The notes below the pieces were generated by a model, which worked only from the letters and a program-made list of their open reading frames with translations, searched no databases and had not been told where the DNA came from. Shown here one piece after another: positions 28,234 to 38,395 of a stretch of DNA of 64,000 nt (its first letter is position 1; each line of letters opens with the position of its first letter). The translations under genes and the position numbers were made by a program. This DNA is from Shewanella morhuae (GTDB taxonomy: Bacteria > Pseudomonadota > Gammaproteobacteria > Enterobacterales > Shewanellaceae): assembly GCF_900156405.1 (NCBI RefSeq), contig NZ_FTNN01000001.1:148347-212346 (forward strand), given 5' to 3'.

Positions 28234-29814
28234 ATGTCAGGCAATAAAGTAGAGGTCGATAAACGTCGCACCTTCGCGATCATATCGCACCCCGACGCGG
28301 GTAAAACAACCATTACCGAGAAAGTGCTGTTATTCGGCAACGCTTTGCAAAAGGCGGGTACCGTTAAAGGTAAAAAATCGGGTCAGCATGCTAAGTCTGA
28401 CTGGATGGAAATGGAGAAGGATCGTGGTATCTCTATTACTACATCCGTCATGCAATTTCCCTATGCTGGCGCCCTCATTAACCTACTCGACACGCCTGGC
28501 CACGAAGACTTCTCTGAAGACACTTATCGTACACTAACGGCTGTTGACTCCTGCCTTATGGTGATAGATTCGGCAAAAGGTGTTGAAGCTCGTACCATTA
28601 AGTTAATGGAAGTGACGCGTCTGCGTGATACGCCGATTGTGACTTTTATGAACAAACTAGACCGTGATATTCGTGATCCTATCGATTTGATGGATGAAGT
28701 CGAAGATGTGCTTAATATCGCCTGTGCACCTATTACCTGGCCTATTGGCAGCGGTAAAGAATTCAAAGGCATTTACCACATACTGCGTGATGAAGTGGTG
28801 TTGTATCAAGGCGGTATGGGTCATACCATTCAAGAGCGCCGAGCGATTGTAGGGATTAATAACCCTGAGCTAGATAAGGTTCTGGGGAGTTACGCTGTTG
28901 ATCTGCGTAATGAAATGGAATTAGTGCGCGGCGCATCACATGCATTTGATCATGATGCTTTTCTTCAAGGCAAGCTGACACCGGTGTTTTTTGGTACCGC
29001 TTTGGGCAATTTTGGTGTGGATCATATCCTCGATGGAATTGTTGAGTGGGCGCCTAAGCCATTACCGCGTGACAGTGATGTGCGTAAAGTAATGCCAGAT
29101 GAAGATAAATTCACCGGTTTCGTTTTCAAAATACAAGCAAACATGGATCCTAAGCACCGTGACCGAGTCGCATTTATGCGTGTGTGTTCTGGTCGTTATG
29201 AGCAGGGCATGAAAATGCACCATGTACGTATTGGTAAGGATGTCAGTATTAGTGACGCTTTAACCTTTATGGCGGGCGACCGTGAGCGTGCTGAAGAAGC
29301 TTATCCTGGTGATATTATTGGCCTGCATAACCATGGCACGATTCGTATTGGTGATACTTTTACTCAAGGCGAAAAGTTTCGCTTTACTGGTGTGCCTAAC
29401 TTCGCCCCTGAAATGTTCCGCCGCATTCGTCTGAGCGATCCGCTTAAGCAAAAACAGTTGCTTAAAGGGTTAATGCAGTTATCAGAAGAAGGTGCGGTGC
29501 AGGTATTCCGTCCGCTCGATACCAACGATTTAATTGTAGGTGCCGTGGGTGTGCTGCAATTTGAAGTGGTCGTTGGACGTTTAAAAAGTGAATATAATGT
29601 TGAAGCGATTTACGAGGGAATTAGCGTGTCAACGGCACGTTGGGTTTACTGCAAAGATGAACGTAAACTTGAAGATTTCCGCCGTAAGTGTAGCCAAAAC
29701 CTTGCACTCGATGGTGGCGATAACTTAACGTACATTGCGCCAACGATGGTGAATTTGAACCTCTCTATGGAGCGTTATCCAGATATAGAGTTCACTAAAA
29801 CCCGCGAGCATTAA
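28234..29814 (+). CDS. prfC: Peptide chain release factor 3
   Basis: 526 residues (E. coli 529). It is a GTPase that recycles RF1 and RF2 after termination. The G1 loop is SHPDAGKTT at 18-26, G3 [17 protein letters not shown]4 [11 protein letters not shown]3-specific features are [29 protein letters not shown] and the C-terminal domain ending [12 protein letters not shown] terminator follows the gene. Confidence 0.97.
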   Translation: MSGNKVEVDKRRTFAIISHPDAGKTTITEKVLLFGNALQKAGTVKGKKSGQHAKSDWMEMEKDRGISITTSVMQFPYAGALINLLDTPGHEDFSEDTYRTLTAVDSCLMVIDSAKGVEARTIKLMEVTRLRDTPIVTFMNKLDRDIRDPIDLMDEVEDVLNIACAPITWPIGSGKEFKGIYHILRDEVVLYQGGMGHTIQERRAIVGINNPELDKVLGSYAVDLRNEMELVRGASHAFDHDAFLQGKLTPVFFGTALGNFGVDHILDGIVEWAPKPLPRDSDVRKVMPDEDKFTGFVFKIQANMDPKHRDRVAFMRVCSGRYEQGMKMHHVRIGKDVSISDALTFMAGDRERAEEAYPGDIIGLHNHGTIRIGDTFTQGEKFRFTGVPNFAPEMFRRIRLSDPLKQKQLLKGLMQLSEEGAVQVFRPLDTNDLIVGAVGVLQFEVVVGRLKSEYNVEAIYEGISVSTARWVYCKDERKLEDFRRKCSQNLALDGGDNLTYIAPTMVNLNLSMERYPDIEFTKTREH

Positions 29815-29839
29815 TCGATTATATTTATTGTGATTAGCT

Positions 29840-29866
29840 AAATGGCGGTAATTTACCGCCATTTTT
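29840..29866 (+). terminator. Rho-independent terminator of prfC
   Basis: AAATGGCGGTAA / TTACCGCCATTT near-perfect palindrome followed by TT, 25 bp past the prfC stop and 30 bp before the next small gene. Confidence 0.85.
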
Positions 29867-29895
29867 GTATCTCATTGACTGTACTGAGCACTCTT

Positions 29896-30096
29896 ATGAC
29901 CAATTGGGTAATTAAAGCATGGCGAGCTTATATTCAGTGGTGTGATCATATGGGACTCACGCCTGAAAATCGTCGTTGTTGTATGCCGCGTCTTGAAGAT
30001 CCACCACTAGTGATTAAATCTTCTAAAATTACAGCACAGGCTCAAAGCACTCCGCTCAGCAAAGCGCATTCGAGCGACACTACGCCATCCGAGTGA
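29896..30096 (+). CDS. Small conserved protein, DUF5363-like
   Basis: 66 residues from the ATG at 29896 (MTNWVIKAWRAYIQWCDHMGLTPENRRCCMPRL...). The pattern of Trp/Tyr residues, then GLTPENRRCC, resembles the small DUF5363 family found next to TatD genes in gammaproteobacteria. I recall this from memory and could not check it. A longer frame starting at 29842 would begin inside the prfC terminator and is rejected. The two adjacent Cys plus the earlier Cys could bind a metal (speculative). It ends 9 bp before the TatD-family gene, so the two are likely co-transcribed. Confidence 0.75.
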   Translation: MTNWVIKAWRAYIQWCDHMGLTPENRRCCMPRLEDPPLVIKSSKITAQAQSTPLSKAHSSDTTPSE

Positions 30097-30105
30097 GATA
30101 GTTTT

Positions 30106-30822
30106 ATGATAGATACCCACGCGCATATCGATTTTGCTGAGTTTGATGCTGACCGCAGCGATGTAGTGCTACGAATGCACAGTGTCGGTATTGATAATTT
30201 AATCATCCCTGGTGTCTCCCCTAAACATTGGCAAAAACAACTCGCAGTCGCAGAACAATACCAATTTTATTATGCTCTGGGCATACATCCTTGGTTCTGC
30301 CCTGAAGATGTTGATGCGAGTATCTTTGCATTAACATCTCAAGTGTCAGCGTTACTCGAATGTCCTCGTTTTGTTGCTATTGGTGAATGTGGCTTAGATA
30401 AGCTTTATGCGTCAACTTGGCCAAGACAGTTGGCGGTTTTTGAGGCGCAGCTCAAGCTTGCTCAGTCGGTAAATTTGCCGATTATTATTCACAGCGTAAA
30501 AGCCCATGCAGAGATTTTAGCCTGTCTAAAAAAGCATCCATTACCTAGAGGTGGCGTGATACATGCTTTTTCTGGCAGTACAGACATTGCGCTTGAGTAT
30601 CTTAAGCGAGGCTTTAAATTAGGTATCGGCGGTTTGATCATGAATCCTAATGCCAAAAAATTACTCAAAACCGTATGTGATCTACCTCTCGATAGCTTCA
30701 TACTTGAGACTGATTCTCCCGCAATGGCACCTATAAATGTAATTGAAAAACGTAATCAACCCGCTAACCTTGTACTATTTATAGACAAAATTGCAACTTT
30801 GCAAAAAAAACAAGTGTTCTAG
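30106..30822 (+). CDS. TatD-family metal-dependent hydrolase (YjjV-like), 3' end frameshifted
   Basis: 238 residues as read. TatD-family enzymes are two-metal DNases or hydrolases. Metal ligands are visible: HAH (H5, H7), E in IGECGLD, H in IIHSVKAH, H in VIHAFSG and D in LETDSP. It most resembles E. coli YjjV. The normal C-terminus is missing: after LQKK the frame runs into TAG at 30820. If one base of the A8 tract (30803-30810) is re-read (a -1 shift), translation continues TSVLVSEHLMSNSVQLFDL to TAA at 30869, giving about 254 residues, the expected family length and ending. See the finding on this site. Confidence 0.85.
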   Translation: MIDTHAHIDFAEFDADRSDVVLRMHSVGIDNLIIPGVSPKHWQKQLAVAEQYQFYYALGIHPWFCPEDVDASIFALTSQVSALLECPRFVAIGECGLDKLYASTWPRQLAVFEAQLKLAQSVNLPIIIHSVKAHAEILACLKKHPLPRGGVIHAFSGSTDIALEYLKRGFKLGIGGLIMNPNAKKLLKTVCDLPLDSFILETDSPAMAPINVIEKRNQPANLVLFIDKIATLQKKQVF

Positions 30823-30836
30823 TATCAGAACACTTG
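30811..30836. other. Perfect 10-bp hairpin after the A8 tract at the TatD 3' end
   Basis: CAAGTGTTCT (30811-30820), loop AGTATC, AGAACACTTG (30827-30836), directly behind eight A residues. On the plus strand it could stimulate frameshifting. On the minus strand it reads as a hairpin followed by eight T residues, a textbook terminator, although no minus-strand gene leads into it. Confidence 0.7.
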
Positions 30837-30940
30837 ATGTCAAATTCAGTGCAACTGTTTGACCTTTAATTGTTTTTAATTAAACAGGTGTAGGTCGCAC
30901 TAGTGGGGAACACTAAGCAGTTGAAATTAAACTCCAAAAA

Positions 30941-30982
30941 TATGATCAAAACGACGATTTTCGACTTTGCCTCGGGTATAAT
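30941..30982 (+). promoter_or_regulatory. Candidate CRP-type promoter of nupC
   Basis: A perfect TATAAT at 30977-30982 lacks a good -35 at the right spacing. About 41 bp before the expected start site lies a weak CRP-like sequence, TATGA-N6-CGACG (30941-30956), flanked by AAA and TTT. The left arm is 4 of 5, the right arm poor. A class II CRP-dependent promoter would fit a nucleoside transporter. Confidence 0.35.
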
Positions 30983-31045
30983 CTGACTCGGAAATAGGTT
31001 GATTAACAACATAATTAAAAAGTGTTAACAATAGGGTGATGGTTA

Positions 31046-32344
31046 ATGAATATATTGATGAGTTTAGTAGGGGTGGTCACCCTGCTTGCGATAGGTTTCC
31101 TCCTATCGAATAACAAAAAAGCAATTAGCGTGCGTACAGTGGGTGGCGCGTTAGCCATTCAAGCTGCCTTTGGTGGTTTTGTTTTGTACGTTCCCATTGG
31201 TAAAGACATTCTGAAAGGTATGTCTGATGCTGTATCTAGCGTTATTGGTTATGCACAAAATGGTATTGGCTTCCTGTTCGGCGATTTAGCTAATTTCAAA
31301 CTTGGCTTTATTTTCGCTGTTAACGTATTGCCTGTAATCGTGTTCTTCTCTTCTTTGATCGCGGTTTTATATTACCTAGGCATTATGCAGTGGATCATCC
31401 GTATTATTGGTGGTGGTTTACAAAAAGCATTAGGTACAAGCCGTACAGAATCAATGTCAGCAACAGCTAACATCTTCGTTGGTCAAACTGAAGCGCCATT
31501 AGTGGTTCGCCCATTCATTCCTACAATGACGCAATCTGAGCTATTTGCGATCATGGTCGGTGGTTTGGCATCAATCGCGGGTTCAGTATTGGCTGGTTAC
31601 GCGCAGATGGGTGTACCTATCGAATACTTAGTTGCCGCTTCATTCATGGCAGCACCAGGTGGCCTGTTAATGGCGAAACTGATGCACCCTGAAACTGAAG
31701 TTGCTAAAAATGACATGAGCGATTTGCCAGAAGATCCTGACAAACCAGCCAACGTGTTAGACGCAGCAGCAGCAGGTGCTTCATCAGGTATGTACTTAGC
31801 ACTTAACGTTGGTGCTATGTTGTTAGCTTTCGTTGGTTTAATTGCAATGGCAAACGGTATCATTGGTGGTATCGGTGGCTGGGTAGGTTACCCACAATTG
31901 ACACTCGAATTGATCCTTGGTTATGTGTTTATGCCTTTAGCATTCCTTATTGGTGTGCCATGGAATGAAGCATTTATAGCAGGTTCTTTCATTGGTCAAG
32001 AAATCGTTATTAACGAATTTGTTGCCTATTTAAACTTTGCTCCTTACATTTCTGATGCTGCAACCGCTTGTACTGCTGTCGCTGCAGAAGTAACTAAAGG
32101 TTTGCCATTATGTGTTGCTGAAACACAAGCTGTGATGTCACACAGAACTCAAGCGATTATTTCGTTTGCACTGTGCGGCTTTGCTAACTTGTCTTCAATT
32201 GCAATTTTGCTTGGTGGTTTAGGTTCAATGGCACCAACTCGTCGTCATGATTTAGCAAGAATGGGTATCCGTGCGGTTATCGCCGGCTCTCTAGCTAACT
32301 TAATGAGTGCAACAATTGCTGGTCTGTTCTTAAGCTTAGTTTAA
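31046..32344 (+). CDS. nupC: Concentrative nucleoside transporter NupC
   Basis: 432 residues. It is a CNT-family inner-membrane cation-nucleoside symporter. About 9-10 membrane helices are visible, with the conserved substrate and cation motifs GQTEAPLVVRPF (from residue 146) and EIVINEFVAYL. The nucleoside-recognition core and ending FGSLGSMAPTRR-like segment match the family. The start at 31046 follows AGGGTGATGG. It is the inner-membrane partner of the Tsx-like channel downstream and supplies the deo pathway. Confidence 0.95.
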   Translation: MNILMSLVGVVTLLAIGFLLSNNKKAISVRTVGGALAIQAAFGGFVLYVPIGKDILKGMSDAVSSVIGYAQNGIGFLFGDLANFKLGFIFAVNVLPVIVFFSSLIAVLYYLGIMQWIIRIIGGGLQKALGTSRTESMSATANIFVGQTEAPLVVRPFIPTMTQSELFAIMVGGLASIAGSVLAGYAQMGVPIEYLVAASFMAAPGGLLMAKLMHPETEVAKNDMSDLPEDPDKPANVLDAAAAGASSGMYLALNVGAMLLAFVGLIAMANGIIGGIGGWVGYPQLTLELILGYVFMPLAFLIGVPWNEAFIAGSFIGQEIVINEFVAYLNFAPYISDAATACTAVAAEVTKGLPLCVAETQAVMSHRTQAIISFALCGFANLSSIAILLGGLGSMAPTRRHDLARMGIRAVIAGSLANLMSATIAGLFLSLV

Positions 32345-32691
32345 GGCTGACCTGGGGTAACACACCCCACTAACTAGGTCCTGACCATGCAGGGCAGGGC
32401 CTAAGTTAATTCAACCATTTTCCAGTAGTGATTCCTGTAGTGAATAGTTTATCCAATTGAAAAACACAGAATGCAACTGAAATGTCGCTGTCGTTCTGTC
32501 TTAAATGTCGTGTAACTACGGTTGAGTTAATTAATCGTAATGCCGAAGTCGCGACTTTGTTCACAATTAAGAATTTTGTGTTTGTGATTTTGCACTAGAT
32601 TATTGAGGTTTTCTTTAATTTAGGTAAAATGCAAACGCCACAAAAAGAACGCTACCCTCGATGGTAGTAAATAAGATAAATGGGGTTGATG
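32345..32691. other. Intergenic region between nupC and the tsx-like gene
   Basis: About 350 bp. Just after nupC is a GC-rich imperfect hairpin (around 32379-32403) with no T run. The second half carries the tsx promoter and CRP-like half sites (TGTGA at 32583-32587; TTCACAA near 32560). No gene was seen. Confidence 0.45.
32603..32630 (+). promoter_or_regulatory. Candidate sigma70 promoter of the tsx-like gene
   Basis: TTGAGG (32603-32608), a 16-bp spacer, then TAAAAT (32625-32630). A TGTGA half-site lies about 46 bp before the expected start, so CRP input is possible. Confidence 0.45.
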
Positions 32692-33531
32692 ATGAAAAAC
32701 GTTAAAACTTTAGCTTTAGCCGCTACTGCCGTAGCAGCAATCTCTGGTAACGCATTTGCCGCTGATCGTACTGATCTTCATGGTACTGATTACAAGTGGA
32801 TGCAGTTCAACGCTATGTACTCTATTGGTGAAAAACCAGAGAACCCAGCGTCTGGCGATCAACATAACTATTTAGAAATGGAATTTGGCGGCCGTTCTGG
32901 TGTATTCGATTTATATGGCTATGTTGATATATTTAACCTTGCTAATGAAACATCAAGCCATGGTGATAAGAACCCTGGCTCTGGTTCAAGCAAAATTTTC
33001 ATGAAGTTTGCACCACGTGTATCTATCGATGCGCTGACTGGCAAAGATTTATCTTTTGGTCCAATCCAAGAAGTTTACTTCTCAACTCTGTTTAACTGGG
33101 ATGGCCTTGTCGGTGAAGGTGTTAACTCTACATTCTGGGGTGTAGGTGCTGACGTAAACGTGCCTTGGTTAGGCAAAACAGGTATGAACCTGTACGGCTA
33201 CTACGACATGAACGCAAAAGAATGGAATGGTTACCAGTTCTCTGCTAACTGGTTCAAGCCTTTCTACTTCTTCGATAATAAGAGCTTCATAGCATTCCAA
33301 GGTTACGTTGATTATCAATTCGGTGCTGACGAAGACAAAACTGCTTTCGTACCAAAAACAACTAACGGTGGTAACGCATTCTTTGGCCTATACTGGCACT
33401 CTGATCGTTACGCTCTGGGCTATGGCTTGAAAGGCTTTAAAGACGTCTATCTGTTAGAAGATGGTGCTGGTGCACTAGCTCTAGAATCAACAGGTTGGTC
33501 ACACTACCTGTCAGCTACTTACAAGTTCTAA
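32692..33531 (+). CDS. Tsx-like nucleoside-specific outer-membrane channel
   Basis: 279 residues from the ATG at 32692, which follows GGGG by 6 nt; an ATG directly before it and one at 32680 are in frame. Signal peptide MKNVKTLALAATAVAAISGNAFA is cleaved before ADRTD. The mature chain is a beta barrel with the Tsx landmarks YLEMEFGGRSGVFDLYGYVD, APRVSIDALTGKDLSFGPIQEVYFS and a terminal aromatic strand ending YLSATYKF. It likely passes nucleosides across the outer membrane for NupC. Confidence 0.9.
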   Translation: MKNVKTLALAATAVAAISGNAFAADRTDLHGTDYKWMQFNAMYSIGEKPENPASGDQHNYLEMEFGGRSGVFDLYGYVDIFNLANETSSHGDKNPGSGSSKIFMKFAPRVSIDALTGKDLSFGPIQEVYFSTLFNWDGLVGEGVNSTFWGVGADVNVPWLGKTGMNLYGYYDMNAKEWNGYQFSANWFKPFYFFDNKSFIAFQGYVDYQFGADEDKTAFVPKTTNGGNAFFGLYWHSDRYALGYGLKGFKDVYLLEDGAGALALESTGWSHYLSATYKF

Positions 33532-33953
33532 TCTCTTGTAATCCTTGCTTGTTGGAGCCGCATTATGCGGCTCCATTTTTGTTTTACTCTTGAGTCTTTA
33601 TCTAAGCTTATTACGCGAAACAATGCGTTTATATAAAGGTTTACGTTTTTCTCGCGCTAAAATGGATTTTTCGCGGAAAAGTAGGAACAAGATTTTATTC
33701 GTCTCCTCTCTTCCGGTCTTCAAGGATTCAAGTCGTGGTCACTTATGCGTTATTTAAGTGTCAGGATGCCTATTGCGCTTTAGGGCTAGGCAAGATTGAA
33801 TACCTACTACAAGATAGTTTGTAACAGCAAATTACTCGGCACCGCCTGAAGGCCCGGCCATATAACAATAATCAAATAATGCCACCTCTTAAGCGTTGCT
33901 TTTGTGCAACTCATTTCTATTCATTTCATTTCATTTTATTTTGGAGAGCAATT
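33532..33953. other. Intergenic region before deoC
   Basis: About 420 bp. It begins with the tsx terminator. An open frame at 33545-33757 spans that terminator and has no ribosome binding site, so I reject it. The rest probably carries the deo operon promoter, but no clear operator could be picked out by eye. A GC-rich patch around 33838-33860 might fold. Confidence 0.45.
33553..33580 (+). terminator. Rho-independent terminator of the tsx-like gene
   Basis: TGGAGCCGCA / TGCGGCTCCA with a TTA loop and TTTTT, 21 bp past the stop. Confidence 0.9.
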
Positions 33954-34724
33954 ATGACTGATTTAAAAAAAACGGCACAACGCGCCATTGAGTTAATGGA
34001 TTTAACCACGTTGAATGACGATGATACCGATCAAAAAGTCATCGATTTATGCCACAAAGCGAAAACACCTGCGGGCAATACTGCTGCTATTTGTATTTAT
34101 CCTCGCTTCATCCCTATTGCACGTAAAACCTTAGATGAGCTCGGTGCTGAAGATATCCAAATCGCCACGGTAACTAATTTCCCCCATGGTAACGATGATA
34201 TTGCTATTGCAGTGTTAGAAACCCGCGCTGCCGTTGCTTATGGCGCTGACGAAGTTGACGTGGTATTCCCTTATCGCGCGCTGATGGAAGGCAATGAAAC
34301 CGTTGGATTTGAACTCGTTAAAGCCTGTAAAGAAGCCTGTGGTGAAGTGTTACTAAAAGTCATTATCGAATCTGGTGTATTAGCCGATGCCGCGCTTATC
34401 CGTCGTGCGTCTGAATTATCAATCGATGCGGGTGCTGACTTTATTAAAACCTCTACCGGCAAAGTGCCTGTAAATGCCACGCTTGAAGCGGCTGAAATCA
34501 TGCTGACCGTGATCAGCGAGAAGAATACCCAAGTAGGCTTCAAGCCTGCCGGTGGTGTGCGTGATGCTGCCCAAGCTGCAGAGTTTTTGGGTGTTGCGGA
34601 ACGTATTTTAGGTGCTGATTGGATTACTCCACGTACCTTTAGATTCGGCGCGTCAAGCTTACTTAATAGCTTGTTAAATACCTTAGAATTAGCTGATGCA
34701 CCTAAGCCAACTCAAGGCTATTAA
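33954..34724 (+). CDS. deoC: Deoxyribose-phosphate aldolase
   Basis: 256 residues from the ATG at 33954, preceded by GGAG; an ATG at 33879 gives an implausible leader. It cleaves 2-deoxyribose-5-phosphate into glyceraldehyde-3-phosphate and acetaldehyde. The Schiff-base Lys is in [14 protein letters not shown], a second Lys in [10 protein letters not shown], and the phosphate site in FKPAGGVRD. It is the first gene of deoCABD and is separated from deoA by 184 bp. Confidence 0.97.
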   Translation: MTDLKKTAQRAIELMDLTTLNDDDTDQKVIDLCHKAKTPAGNTAAICIYPRFIPIARKTLDELGAEDIQIATVTNFPHGNDDIAIAVLETRAAVAYGADEVDVVFPYRALMEGNETVGFELVKACKEACGEVLLKVIIESGVLADAALIRRASELSIDAGADFIKTSTGKVPVNATLEAAEIMLTVISEKNTQVGFKPAGGVRDAAQAAEFLGVAERILGADWITPRTFRFGASSLLNSLLNTLELADAPKPTQGY

Positions 34725-34908
34725 TCGTTATATAGCGCTGATTAATACGACCAGCGTATAGCGAACTTAATTAAGTGTGACCTAAATCTATTTGGCGAAC
34801 TCAAAACTTCGATAGTATGAATTTGTAATATTGCTACAGTTTTGATTTTTCATTGCAAAGGTAAGCACTAGTAATTCTATTGCTGGTGCCTATCTTGGAG
34901 GCAGTATC

Positions 34909-36240
34909 ATGTTTCTAGCTCAAGAGATTATTCGTAAAAAGCGTAACGGTTTAGCGCTAAGTTCTGAAGAAATACAGTTTTTTGTTCAAGGTATCACCGC
35001 CAATACCGTGTCTGAAGGTCAGATTGCTGCATTGGGCATGGCCGTGTACTTTAATGACATGAATATGGATGAAAGAATCGCATTAACAACCGCAATGCGT
35101 GATTCTGGCACTGTGCTCAATTGGCAATCATTGGGACTCAACGGCCCTGTTATCGATAAGCACAGCACTGGCGGTGTGGGTGATGTGATTAGCCTCATGC
35201 TTGGCCCTATGGCTGCGGCTTGTGGTGGTTATGTACCAATGATTTCGGGGCGCGGCCTTGGCCACACTGGTGGAACTCTGGATAAGTTTGATGCTATTCC
35301 AGGCTATCAAACCGAGCCTTCAAGTGAGTTGTTCCGCAAAGTGGTTAAAGAGGTCGGTGTGGCCATTATTGGTCAAACGGGCGATCTGGTTCCTGCTGAT
35401 AAACGTTTCTATTCTATCCGCGATAATACCGCGACTGTTGAATCTATCTCCCTTATCACAGCATCGATTCTGTCTAAGAAATTAGCTTGTAATTTAGACG
35501 CACTGGCGATGGATGTAAAAGTCGGCAGCGGGGCTTTCATGCCGACCTATGAGGCATCTGAAGAATTAGCTCGCAGTATTGCCGCCGTTGCTAATGGCGC
35601 GGGTACTAAAACTACAGCTTTGCTTACTGATATGAATCAAGTGCTTGCATCTTGTGCTGGTAATGCCGTTGAGGTGAAAGAAGCCATCGACTTTTTAACG
35701 GGGGTTTACCGTAATCCACGCTTGTATGAAGTCACTATGGGCCTTTGCGCTGAAATGTTGCTGCTTGGTGGTCTTGCAAGTAATGAAGCTGACGCTCGCG
35801 CTAAATTAAATCGTGTACTCGATAATGGCCGCGCAGCTGAAATTTTTGGCAAGATGATATCGGGTCTGGGTGGTCCGGTTGATTTTGTTGAAAACTACAG
35901 TAAATACCTGCCTCAGTCACAAATCATTCGTCCTGTTTTTGCTGATATGCAAGGTTATGCCTATAGCATGGATACTCGCGAGCTTGGTTTAGCTGTGGTG
36001 ACTCTAGGTGGTGGCCGCCGTAAGCCTGGTGATGCACTCGATTATAGTGTTGGGTTAACCCAAGTGTGCGCCTTAGGCGATAAAGTGGATTCTTCGACTC
36101 CGATTGCCGTTATCCACGCACAGTCTGAAGCCGCCTTCGCTGAAGCAGAAGCCGCGGTGAAAAAAGCGATTCACATTGGTGAAACTGCTCCAGAAAAAAC
36201 ACCTGAGATCTATGCCTATATTCGTGCATCGGATCTTTAA
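34909..36240 (+). CDS. deoA: Thymidine phosphorylase
   Basis: 443 residues (E. coli 440). It splits thymidine with phosphate into thymine and deoxyribose-1-phosphate. Signatures: [61 protein letters not shown] (the glycosidase signature and phosphate site) and [14 protein letters not shown]. The ATG is preceded by TTGGAGG. deoB follows 9 bp after the stop. Confidence 0.97.
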   Translation: MFLAQEIIRKKRNGLALSSEEIQFFVQGITANTVSEGQIAALGMAVYFNDMNMDERIALTTAMRDSGTVLNWQSLGLNGPVIDKHSTGGVGDVISLMLGPMAAACGGYVPMISGRGLGHTGGTLDKFDAIPGYQTEPSSELFRKVVKEVGVAIIGQTGDLVPADKRFYSIRDNTATVESISLITASILSKKLACNLDALAMDVKVGSGAFMPTYEASEELARSIAAVANGAGTKTTALLTDMNQVLASCAGNAVEVKEAIDFLTGVYRNPRLYEVTMGLCAEMLLLGGLASNEADARAKLNRVLDNGRAAEIFGKMISGLGGPVDFVENYSKYLPQSQIIRPVFADMQGYAYSMDTRELGLAVVTLGGGRRKPGDALDYSVGLTQVCALGDKVDSSTPIAVIHAQSEAAFAEAEAAVKKAIHIGETAPEKTPEIYAYIRASDL

Positions 36241-36249
36241 GGAAAGATT

Positions 36250-37464
36250 ATGAAACGTACCATTATTATGATGTTGGACTCCTTTGGAGTCGGTGCTTCT
36301 GCAGATGCAGCAAGCTTTGGTGATGTCGGTTCCGATACTTTTGGTCATATTGCCAAGGCCTGTGCTGAAGGCAAAGCTGATATTGGCCGCGAAGGTCCAC
36401 TTAAATTACCTAATTTATCGCGCTTAGGCTTAGGCCATGCCGCGATGGAAAGTACGGGTGCCTTTGCCCCTGGGTTTAGCGATAATGTTGAACTGATTGG
36501 TGCTTATGGTCATGCACAGGAGTTAAGTTCAGGTAAAGATACTCCGAGCGGTCACTGGGAAATGGCGGGTGTACCCGTACTATTTGAGTGGGGTTATTTC
36601 AGCGAGCATCAAAATTCTTTCCCTAAAGAATTAACCGATAAAATTTTAGCCCGTGCTGGCCTAGAAGGTTTCTTAGGGAACTGCCATGCCTCAGGTACTA
36701 CTATTTTAGAAGAGTTAGGCGAAGAGCATATGCGCTCTGGCATGCCTATCTTCTATACCTCAGCCGATTCAGTATTCCAAATCGCCTGTCATGAAGAAAC
36801 CTTCGGTTTAGAAAACCTCTACCGTTTATGCGAAATTACCCGTGAAGAGTTAGAGCCTTATAATATAGGTCGCGTCATTGCCCGCCCATTTGATGGTACT
36901 GGCCCAAGTGACTTTGCTCGTACTGGTAACCGTAAAGATTATTCGCTTGAGCCACCAGCAAAAACCGTCTTAGATAAGCTAAAAGATGCGGGTGGTGAAG
37001 TGGTGAGTGTGGGCAAGATTGCCGATATCTATGCATATTGCGGTATCACTAAAAAAGTGAAGGCAAATGGCCTTGAAGCTCTTTTCGATGCGACGTTAGC
37101 CGAAGTTAAATCTGCTGGCGATAACACGATCGTGTTTACTAACTTTGTCGATTTTGACTCTCATTATGGCCATCGCCGCGATGTAGCGGGATATGCTAAG
37201 GGGTTGGAATATTTCGATGCCCGTTTACCTGAAATGCTGGCATTATTAGGTGAAGATGATTTACTGATTTTAACTGCGGATCACGGTTGCGATCCAACAT
37301 GGCCGGGTAGCGACCACACCCGTGAATATGTGCCAGTATTAGCTTTTGGCGCTGGATTGAAAGCAGGCTCTTTGGGTCGTCGTAACAGCTTTGCCGATAT
37401 TGGCCAATCTATTGCGAGTCACTTTAAGCTTGAGCCTATGGCCTACGGCGAATCGTTTTTATAG
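36250..37464 (+). CDS. deoB: Phosphopentomutase
   Basis: 404 residues (E. coli 407). It interconverts (deoxy)ribose-1-phosphate and -5-phosphate, joining the phosphorylases to DeoC. It is an alkaline-phosphatase-superfamily metalloenzyme with metal ligands in [14 protein letters not shown] near the start and in [18 protein letters not shown] near the end, and the phosphothreonine region [18 protein letters not shown] precedes the ATG by 5 nt, and translation is probably coupled to deoA. Confidence 0.97.
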   Translation: MKRTIIMMLDSFGVGASADAASFGDVGSDTFGHIAKACAEGKADIGREGPLKLPNLSRLGLGHAAMESTGAFAPGFSDNVELIGAYGHAQELSSGKDTPSGHWEMAGVPVLFEWGYFSEHQNSFPKELTDKILARAGLEGFLGNCHASGTTILEELGEEHMRSGMPIFYTSADSVFQIACHEETFGLENLYRLCEITREELEPYNIGRVIARPFDGTGPSDFARTGNRKDYSLEPPAKTVLDKLKDAGGEVVSVGKIADIYAYCGITKKVKANGLEALFDATLAEVKSAGDNTIVFTNFVDFDSHYGHRRDVAGYAKGLEYFDARLPEMLALLGEDDLLILTADHGCDPTWPGSDHTREYVPVLAFGAGLKAGSLGRRNSFADIGQSIASHFKLEPMAYGESFL

Positions 37465-37488
37465 GCTAGATTAGTATTCAGTTCGATT

Positions 37489-37510
37489 TGGCGGCTAACA
37501 TTTGCCGCCA
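37489..37510 (+). other. Hairpin between deoB and deoD
   Basis: TGGCGGC / GCCGCCA with an 8-nt loop in the 92-bp gap, without a T run. It might stabilise upstream mRNA or mark a processing site. Confidence 0.4.
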
Positions 37511-37556
37511 GTAAACAAAGACTTAAGTCTTAATAATATAAACAGGGGTTATTTCG

Positions 37557-38267
37557 ATGGCAACACCACACATTAATGCTGTAGAGGGCGCATTCGCTGA
37601 AACTATGTTGTTTCCAGGCGATCCATTACGTGCAAAATATATTGCTGAAACATTCTTAGAAAATGTTGAGCAAGTGACTGATGTTCGAAACATGCTTGGT
37701 TTTACAGGTACCTATAAAGGTAAACGTATTTCAGTAATGGGTTCAGGCATGGGCATTCCTTCATGCTCAATTTATGCAACTGAATTGATTCGTGATTATG
37801 GCGTTAAAAACCTGATCCGTGTAGGTACTTGTGGTGCCATTAGCACAGACGTTAAAGTACGTGACGTGATCATCGGTATGGGCGCTTGTACTGACTCAGC
37901 GGTTAACCGTTTACGTTTTAAAGGCCAAGACTTTGCTGCCATTGCTGACTATGAGCTGATGAATGCAGTTATTGAGTCTGCCAAAGCCAGAGGCACTAAA
38001 ATTCGCGTAGGTAACATTTTCTCTGCGGATTTATTCTACACGCCTGATCCACAAATGTTCGACGTGATGGAAAAGATGGGCGTACTCGGCGTCGAAATGG
38101 AAGCGGCTGGTTTATACGGCGTAGCCCATGAATTTGGTGCTCGTGCTCTGTGTGTTGTGACTGTATCTGATCACATCCGCACTGGTGAAAAAACCTCTGC
38201 TGAAGAGCGTCAAACCACATTCAATGACATGATTATCATGACATTAGAAGCCGCTATTACGCTGTAA
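37557..38267 (+). CDS. deoD: Purine nucleoside phosphorylase DeoD-type
   Basis: 236 residues (E. coli 239). It is a hexameric enzyme that phosphorolyses purine (deoxy)nucleosides. Signatures: [24 protein letters not shown] (phosphate-binding Gly/Arg), [16 protein letters not shown], the purine-site segment [10 protein letters not shown] and the catalytic Asp in [12 protein letters not shown]. It is the last gene of the deo group and is closed by a strong terminator. Confidence 0.97.
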   Translation: MATPHINAVEGAFAETMLFPGDPLRAKYIAETFLENVEQVTDVRNMLGFTGTYKGKRISVMGSGMGIPSCSIYATELIRDYGVKNLIRVGTCGAISTDVKVRDVIIGMGACTDSAVNRLRFKGQDFAAIADYELMNAVIESAKARGTKIRVGNIFSADLFYTPDPQMFDVMEKMGVLGVEMEAAGLYGVAHEFGARALCVVTVSDHIRTGEKTSAEERQTTFNDMIIMTLEAAITL

Positions 38268-38290
38268 TTATGCCGTAGTTAGTGACTATT

Positions 38291-38322
38291 AAAAAAAGGG
38301 TTCGCATTGCGAACCCTTTTTT
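38291..38322 (+). terminator. Rho-independent terminator of deoD
   Basis: AAAAAAGGGTTCGC / GCGAACCCTTTTTT with an ATT loop, 24 bp past the deoD stop. Confidence 0.92.
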
Positions 38323-38356
38323 ATGTCAATTCTAGCGTGTTATCTATTTATCTGCG

Positions 38357-38388
38357 GTGACTTAGGTTTAGTGACTTAGGTTTAGTGA
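38357..38388. repeat. 14-bp tandem repeat, 2.3 copies
   Basis: GTGACTTAGGTTTA is repeated twice in full, followed by a third GTGA, just past the 3' end of the minus-strand SMP gene. It is probably a slippage product. Confidence 0.8.
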
Positions 38389-38395
38389 TTTCCCG

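Noticed and set aside
30811..30836. Terminator of a hidden minus-strand gene at the TatD 3' end
   Set aside because: The orientation would need minus-strand transcription from the nupC side, but no minus-strand gene or promoter was found there.
32560..32600. Full CRP site upstream of the tsx-like gene
   Set aside because: Only half-sites (TGTGA, TTCACAA) are visible; no good two-arm match at a standard spacing.
33545..33757. 70-codon frame after the tsx-like gene
   Set aside because: It spans a strong terminator and has no ribosome binding site.
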